This document shows positions 59,709-64,000 of a DNA stretch of 64,000 nt, in pieces (position 1 is the stretch's first letter; each line of letters opens with the position of its first letter). The notes beneath the pieces are model-generated. The model had not been told where the DNA came from. It made no database searches and saw only the letters and a list, made by a program, of their open reading frames with translations. Source of the DNA: Humulus lupulus (taxonomy: Eukaryota; Streptophyta; Magnoliopsida; Rosales; Cannabaceae); the NCBI RefSeq assembly GCF_963169125.1, contig NC_084795.1:192918214-192982213 (forward strand). The letters are read 5' to 3'. The position numbers and the translations under genes were made by a program.

Positions 59709-60001
59709 ATATGTAAACCTTTATCCCAATATTCATCCACATGCATAATAATATTATTCAGCACGCTTTAATCTCAACATGCAATAGCCAAGGGCCCAGC
59801 CCCAACAGTATCTCATGTATATGTCAACTCATTCCTCATGCTCCATATAAATAAGCAGGCAAACAGGGCATTCAAACATATGTTCAAACATGTCAATCAT
59901 TCATACCAACCAACCCTGAGTCGAGCTTGTCATTGACAGCGAGCATACATGTTCGGTCAATCTCCAGAACCAATAAACCTTGGCTTGCTATGATACCAAG
60001 T
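59709..60001 (-). other. Leader end and PBS of element E
   Basis: Matches 45236-45568 of D. The PBS complement at 59982-59998 reads GGCTTGCTATGATACCA, with two changes from the family PBS, suggesting age. Confidence 0.83.
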
Positions 60002-60498
60002 TGTAACGCCCTACTTCCTTAGAGCCGTTACTAAGTGAGTTTTAAAACTCAAAATGTGCATTGAAGTCGCTAATCGAGGTTTTTAAAACAAAAGTGTGAC
60101 TAAGCAAAAGTTAAGGCTGTAATCTTTAAAAATGCGTTGTTTCATTGAAAACTTCTAGTATTTAACATTTGGGATCCCAAAATAAGGTTTGAAAACTATT
60201 TACAACTTAAAATAAGTTTACAGTCGATTAATTATAAAAATCACAGGTTATTACAGCCATTTCTCAAATAACCCCCAACCAAAGCAGTCGGGCAGGCCAA
60301 ACATGTACGCGTCGCTTCACGCTCTCCGTACTCATTGCTGGTTGACTCAATCTTTGCCCTTACCTGCAACTTAGAGCACCAGTGAGCCGAAGCCCAGCAA
60401 GAAAACTCATACAGTACATAACATATGCGGATTATATAGTTCACATATCAGATTATCCACAGATAAATGAGTATTCCATCAAACTAAACAAACACGGC
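60002..60498 (-). mobile_element. 5' LTR of element E, first 497 bp visible
   Basis: Minus-strand LTR end (TGTAACGCCCTACTTCC on the plus strand) including the conserved U5 block. It is interrupted at 60499 by a Tat-like LTR and would resume outside the window. Confidence 0.87.
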
Positions 60499-60559
60499 TG
60501 TTGATGCTCATAATCTCATCAAGAGAAAATACAAGGCCGAAGTAGAGCCCCAAGGCCAC

Positions 60560-61130
60560 CATCTCGCGAGGCCACCATTCCGCGAGGCCATCAAATGGGC
60601 GAGGCCATCATTCCGCGAGGCCATCACATGGGCAAGGCCGTCTCATCTCGCGAGGCCATCAAATGGGCGAGGCCGTCCCTTCTCCCAAGGCCGTCTCATG
60701 GGCGAGGTCGTCCCTTCTCGCAAGGCCGTCTCATCTCGCGAGGCCATCAAATGGGCGAGGTCGTCCCTTCTCGCGAGGCCATCAAATGGGCAAGGCCCTC
60801 CCTTCTCGCGAGGCCATCAAATGGGCGAGGCCGTCCCTTCTCGCGAGGCCATCAAATGGGTGAGGCCGTCCCTTCTCGTAAGGCCGTCTCATCTCGCGAG
60901 GCCATCAAATGGGCGAGGACGTCCCTTCTCGCGAGGCCAACAATTGGGCGAGGCCCTCCCTTCTCGCAAGGCCATCAAACGGGCGAGGCCAACATTCCGC
61001 GAGGCCCTCCTGTCTCGCGAGGCCACCGTTCCGCGAAGCCCTCTCGTCTCGCGAGGCCACCAATCCGCGAAGCCCTCCCGTCTCGCGAGGCCACCCCGTC
61101 TTACGAGGCCACCGTTCCGCGAGGCCCTTG
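60560..61130. repeat. 35-bp CpG-rich minisatellite in LTR U3
   Basis: Units of about 35 bp, CCATCAAATGGGCGAGGCCG followed by TCCCTTCTCGCGAGG, repeated with variants and 23-bp short forms. Dense in CGCGAGG. Confidence 0.9.
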
Positions 61131-61146
61131 GGCCACTCCCACCATG

Positions 61147-61300
61147 CCCATGCGCGAGGCCGAGGAAGGCTGCGAGGCCGTCAATGGCCCCCCATGCGCG
61201 AGGCCGTGGGAGGCTGCGAGGCCGTCTATGGCGCCCCATGCGCGAGGCCGAGGAAGACTGCGAGGCCGTCAATGGCGCCCCATGCGCGAGGCCGCGCAAG
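61147..61300. repeat. About 44-bp repeat in LTR U3
   Basis: About three and a half units starting CCCATGCGCGAGGCCG, with GCTGCGAGGCCGTC inside; a second period next to the 35-bp array. Confidence 0.85.
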
Positions 61301-61941
61301 GTCCCACGCGCGTACGCCCCGGGAGGTCCATCAGCCCACCATCTTCTCAGGAGGCCGACACCCCGTCACTTGACACGTATGGGCCCAAGGATCCCCTTTC
61401 TCACACCTCAAAGTCCCTATGCTTAGGAGATCCAGTACGAGTCGAATGAGACATATTTGTACGACCAAGTACTAAGTACGGATACCAGTGCCAGTGAGAT
61501 TGCTGGGGTAAGGATCATGGTCCGTACGTCTACGGCCATAGGTCAGTGCCAACACCACTACCTCCTGCCACCACACATCAGACATGGGTACAGACAAGTA
61601 GTGGAGACATCCTCCTGAAACCTGCTCCTGTACGGGATGTACAACCACAACCTCTGAAGCCACTCCCCTAATACAGTACGTATGTACCACTTGGTCCCCT
61701 AGACCACTATGTACCTAAGGCCATTAGAGCCTACTATAAAATGAACTCCAAGGCCACCTGAAAGGGGGTTGGAAATTTGACTGTAGCAGAGCCTTAAGTG
61801 TGAATGAAAGATTGATTTCTCCATTATTGTGCCATCATTGTTCTCGAGCTTTTGTTCAAGTTTTTACTGTTTTCTAATTATCAATCTTGATTTGATAATT
61901 TTTCCAACATAACTTGGTTGACGAGTTCTTACCGTCAACAG

Positions 61942-61960
61942 TTTGGCGCCGTCTGTGGGA
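61942..61960 (+). other. Primer-binding site of right-edge element
   Basis: TGGCGCCGTCTGTGGGA begins at 61944, three bases after the LTR end, a form widespread in plant Tat-type elements. It sets the transcript's start side and argues that the gag ATG is downstream. Confidence 0.8.
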
Positions 61961-62008
61961 ACATTAGTTTCAAGTTACTGTTCCACCATTGTTTCCGATA
62001 AGAAGAAG

Positions 62009-64000
62009 ATGCCAAGACGCTTGAAACGACTGAGGGAGACGCGGGAGGTAGAAGTTCACCTAAACGGAGTCCAGCTGAAGGCCTACATGAAGGACGCTCC
62101 TCCACCCAGGGACGTGGAGCCCCCGAAAGACCCTGAGGTTCACGGAGGAGACAGGGTGGCCTCATCGCCGACCGCTCCACCTGGAGGGAGTCCTCCCAGA
62201 GCACCACCGGTACACGCTGATGAGTTCCCGGCACCGAACTCTGGCCGGCAAGACCCGGGCCCTTCTGCCCGTAGGCCTGACAAACACCCCCGGGTCCACT
62301 CCGTGAGCTCAAGTTCGAAGTCTTGGTTTTACGAAGAGGAGATACGTGAGCTCCACCGTAAATACCAAAGGTTAGAAACTACCTTAGAAAACATGCAAGA
62401 GGTCCTTAACGGCCTACTGCAGGGGAAGTCCAGCATAACCTTGCCTAAGGGAAAGGAGAAGGGCAAGAATGGGGTGGATACCACTGTGCCGGTAGATGAT
62501 GGAAGAACCCGGCATTCAACTAGCAACACCCCCCGCGCGAAGCAACATGATCACCCCGAACCGCCTAAGCAGGTCCAGAAGCCAGCGCCGAGAACTAACG
62601 CTGCCCCTCGCCATGAGGTTGAGGTCACCTCTGAAAGAACACCCCCAGACTTGCGGGAGGAGCTCAATAAGAAGAGGGCGGGCAAAGGAACCGCGCCCCC
62701 TGTGGCGCCTCAAGAAGGCAAGGGAAAGGCAGATCTTAGCCCGTCCACTTTGAGAGACACCCTCAGCAAAAGGTGGCAGGACCTAGATACGGAGATGCGG
62801 AGTAAGATCGTCACCGCGTCGGGTGCCCAGGCCTTTGAGGAAGACTTCGACCATGAGTCGCCTTTTGTGCGAGAAATTCAGGCAATCCGGCTCCCTGCCA
62901 ATTTTAAGGAGCCCAATATGACCCCTTACGAAGGGAACACGGATCCAAAATACCACCTGGATGCGTTTAATGATCTGATGAAATTGAGGGGGATCGGAAG
63001 TGGTGCCAGTTGCCATTGCTTCACTGTTACTCTGAAAGGACCGGCCTACAAATGGTTCAAAAGGCTAAGGCCAGGGTCCATCAGGTCCTGGTAGCAGTTC
63101 TCTGACGAGTTCCTCCAATAGCACCATGCCGTGCGGGACTACACGATGCCAGGTACCAGCTTGGCCAACGTGAAGCAAGGGGAGAAGGAAAGCCTGAAGA
63201 GCTACATTCACCGGTTCAATATGGAGGCCGCAAAAGTGGGGAGCCTAACGCGCCGGGAGTTAAAAATGGCCATTATTGCTGGAGTACTCCCAGGAAGCAA
63301 ATTGTGGGACAACATGTTAAAGAGGGAAGTCACTGACCTGGATGACTTCTATGAAAGAGCACAGAAGTGCATCCGTGTGGAGGATGGCCACGCAAACCTG
63401 AAGGCAGGGAAGGAGGAGCCCCACGCGAAGTCCCCAACTAACGACGGGTCGAATGTAGCAAAGAAGAAAAGGACGTACGATGGGCTGAGGGATGACCAGC
63501 AGAGGAAGACCAAGCGAGGGGGTGATCATAGGCCAACAGCCTATACTTACTACACAGACCTCACAGATACCTGGGAGCACATTTACCTCACCAATGAAGA
63601 TCAAGTTCCTTTCAAGAGGCCCCCACCAATGAGAAAGGACCGGTCCAAAAGGGACCCTAGCAGATACTGTCGGTACCACAAGGATACCGGTCATACCATG
63701 GCAGAGTGTATCCATTTGAAGGAAGAAATCGAGGGACTCATCCGCAAAGGACATTTGGGCAGGTATGTGCGCAAGGATAACCAGAGGCTGGAAGGAGGAG
63801 TGTCCCCGCCGCGGGCACGTGAGGTAGCCCCGGAAGTGCAAGGAGAGGTCAGGACCATCTTTGGAGGACCAGGATTCGGAGGCGATTCTAGGAAGGGACG
63901 AGACAGGTATGCTAAGGAGGCCCGACGAAGTCCACCACATTGTGTTTTAAGCTTGGAACAACGCCCCCCGAAGAGCTTCAAGGGCGAGAATGACTCAATA
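62009..64000 (+). pseudogene. Tat-like gag and start of protease region, two stops, runs off right edge
   Basis: I start at the ATG at 62009 (MPRRLKRLRETREVEV) because the upstream open stretch covers the PBS. A disordered Pro/Arg-rich N-terminus is followed by a coiled-coil-like segment at about residues 110-140, then the gag core (IRLPANFKEPNMTPYEG, DPKYHLDAF, GPAYKWFKRL) at about 290-360. A zinc-knuckle-like CRYHKDTGHTMAEC lies near 63670. The later stretch TIFGGPGFGGDS is typical of the approach to protease in Tat elements. Two in-frame TAGs (63092 and 63119) lie in the core, and the frame is otherwise open to the window end. Each TAG sits where a Gln codon CAG would fit. Protease, RT and integrase are beyond the window. 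Confidence 0.85.

Larger units (their letters stand above)
60499..61940 (+). mobile_element. 5' LTR of right-edge Tat-like element
   Basis: 1,442-bp LTR with TGTTGATG...CCGTCAACA ends. U3 holds two CpG-rich minisatellites (60560-61130 and 61147-61300). TATA-like ACTATAAAATG is at about 61733-61742. The overlapping ORFs of 284, 242 and 154 codons come from the repeats and are not supported as genes. The left flank acggc (60494-60498) is the expected target duplication. Confidence 0.9.

Noticed and set aside
60595..61449. ORFs of 284, 242 and 154 codons as genes
   Set aside because: All lie in CpG-rich repeats inside an LTR U3, overlap one another in different frames and encode only low-complexity Arg/Gly/Pro repeats.

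Overview
This 64 kb window is a heterochromatic-type stretch of a flowering-plant genome made almost entirely of nested LTR retrotransposons. The evidence is long LTRs with TG..CA ends, initiator-Met primer-binding sites (TGGTATCAGAGC), a chromodomain-bearing Ty3/gypsy (Tekay/Del-like chromovirus) polyprotein, Tat-like gag genes and a Cassandra-type LTR carrying a 5S-rRNA-derived stretch. I found no host protein-coding gene, tRNA gene or CRISPR array. I cannot name the species.

One family dominates. Its LTRs are about 2.2-2.45 kb, start TGTAACGACCC and end GGGCGTTACA. From left to right: a minus-strand Tat-like gag with its 5' LTR (1-1930); a solo LTR (2260-4707); an older LTR fragment (5358-6383) interrupted by plus-strand element A (LTR 6384-10517, gag start 10856-11050). 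A's LTR carries two 890-bp solo LTRs of another family. A's gag runs into about 100 copies of a 66-bp minisatellite (11051-17648). Element C then begins (5' LTR 17649-20027, degraded gag-pol 27260-31707, partial 3' LTR). Element B lies inside C in the opposite direction (intact gag-pol ORF 20084-24637, 5' LTR 24978-27259) and has lost its 3' LTR. C's 3' LTR is interrupted by LTR K (32274-34550), which joins head-to-head to element D.

Element D (34769-48275, minus) appears recombinant. Its gag-pol and 3' LTR side belong to one subfamily. Its leader matches the non-autonomous element E, and a Cassandra LTR sits between two primer-binding sites next to a 5' LTR of another subfamily. E (48446-60498, minus) has LTRs, PPT and PBS but no gag-pol, so it is LARD-like. 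Both E and D carry further solo LTRs. A Tat-like element (LTR 60499-61940, gag from 62009) with a CpG-rich minisatellite in its LTR is inserted in E's 5' LTR and runs off the right end.

The elements relate as autonomous and non-autonomous members of one family sharing LTRs, PBS and PPT. Solo LTRs with perfect 5-bp target duplications show repeated LTR-LTR recombination. Only B keeps a full-length ORF.
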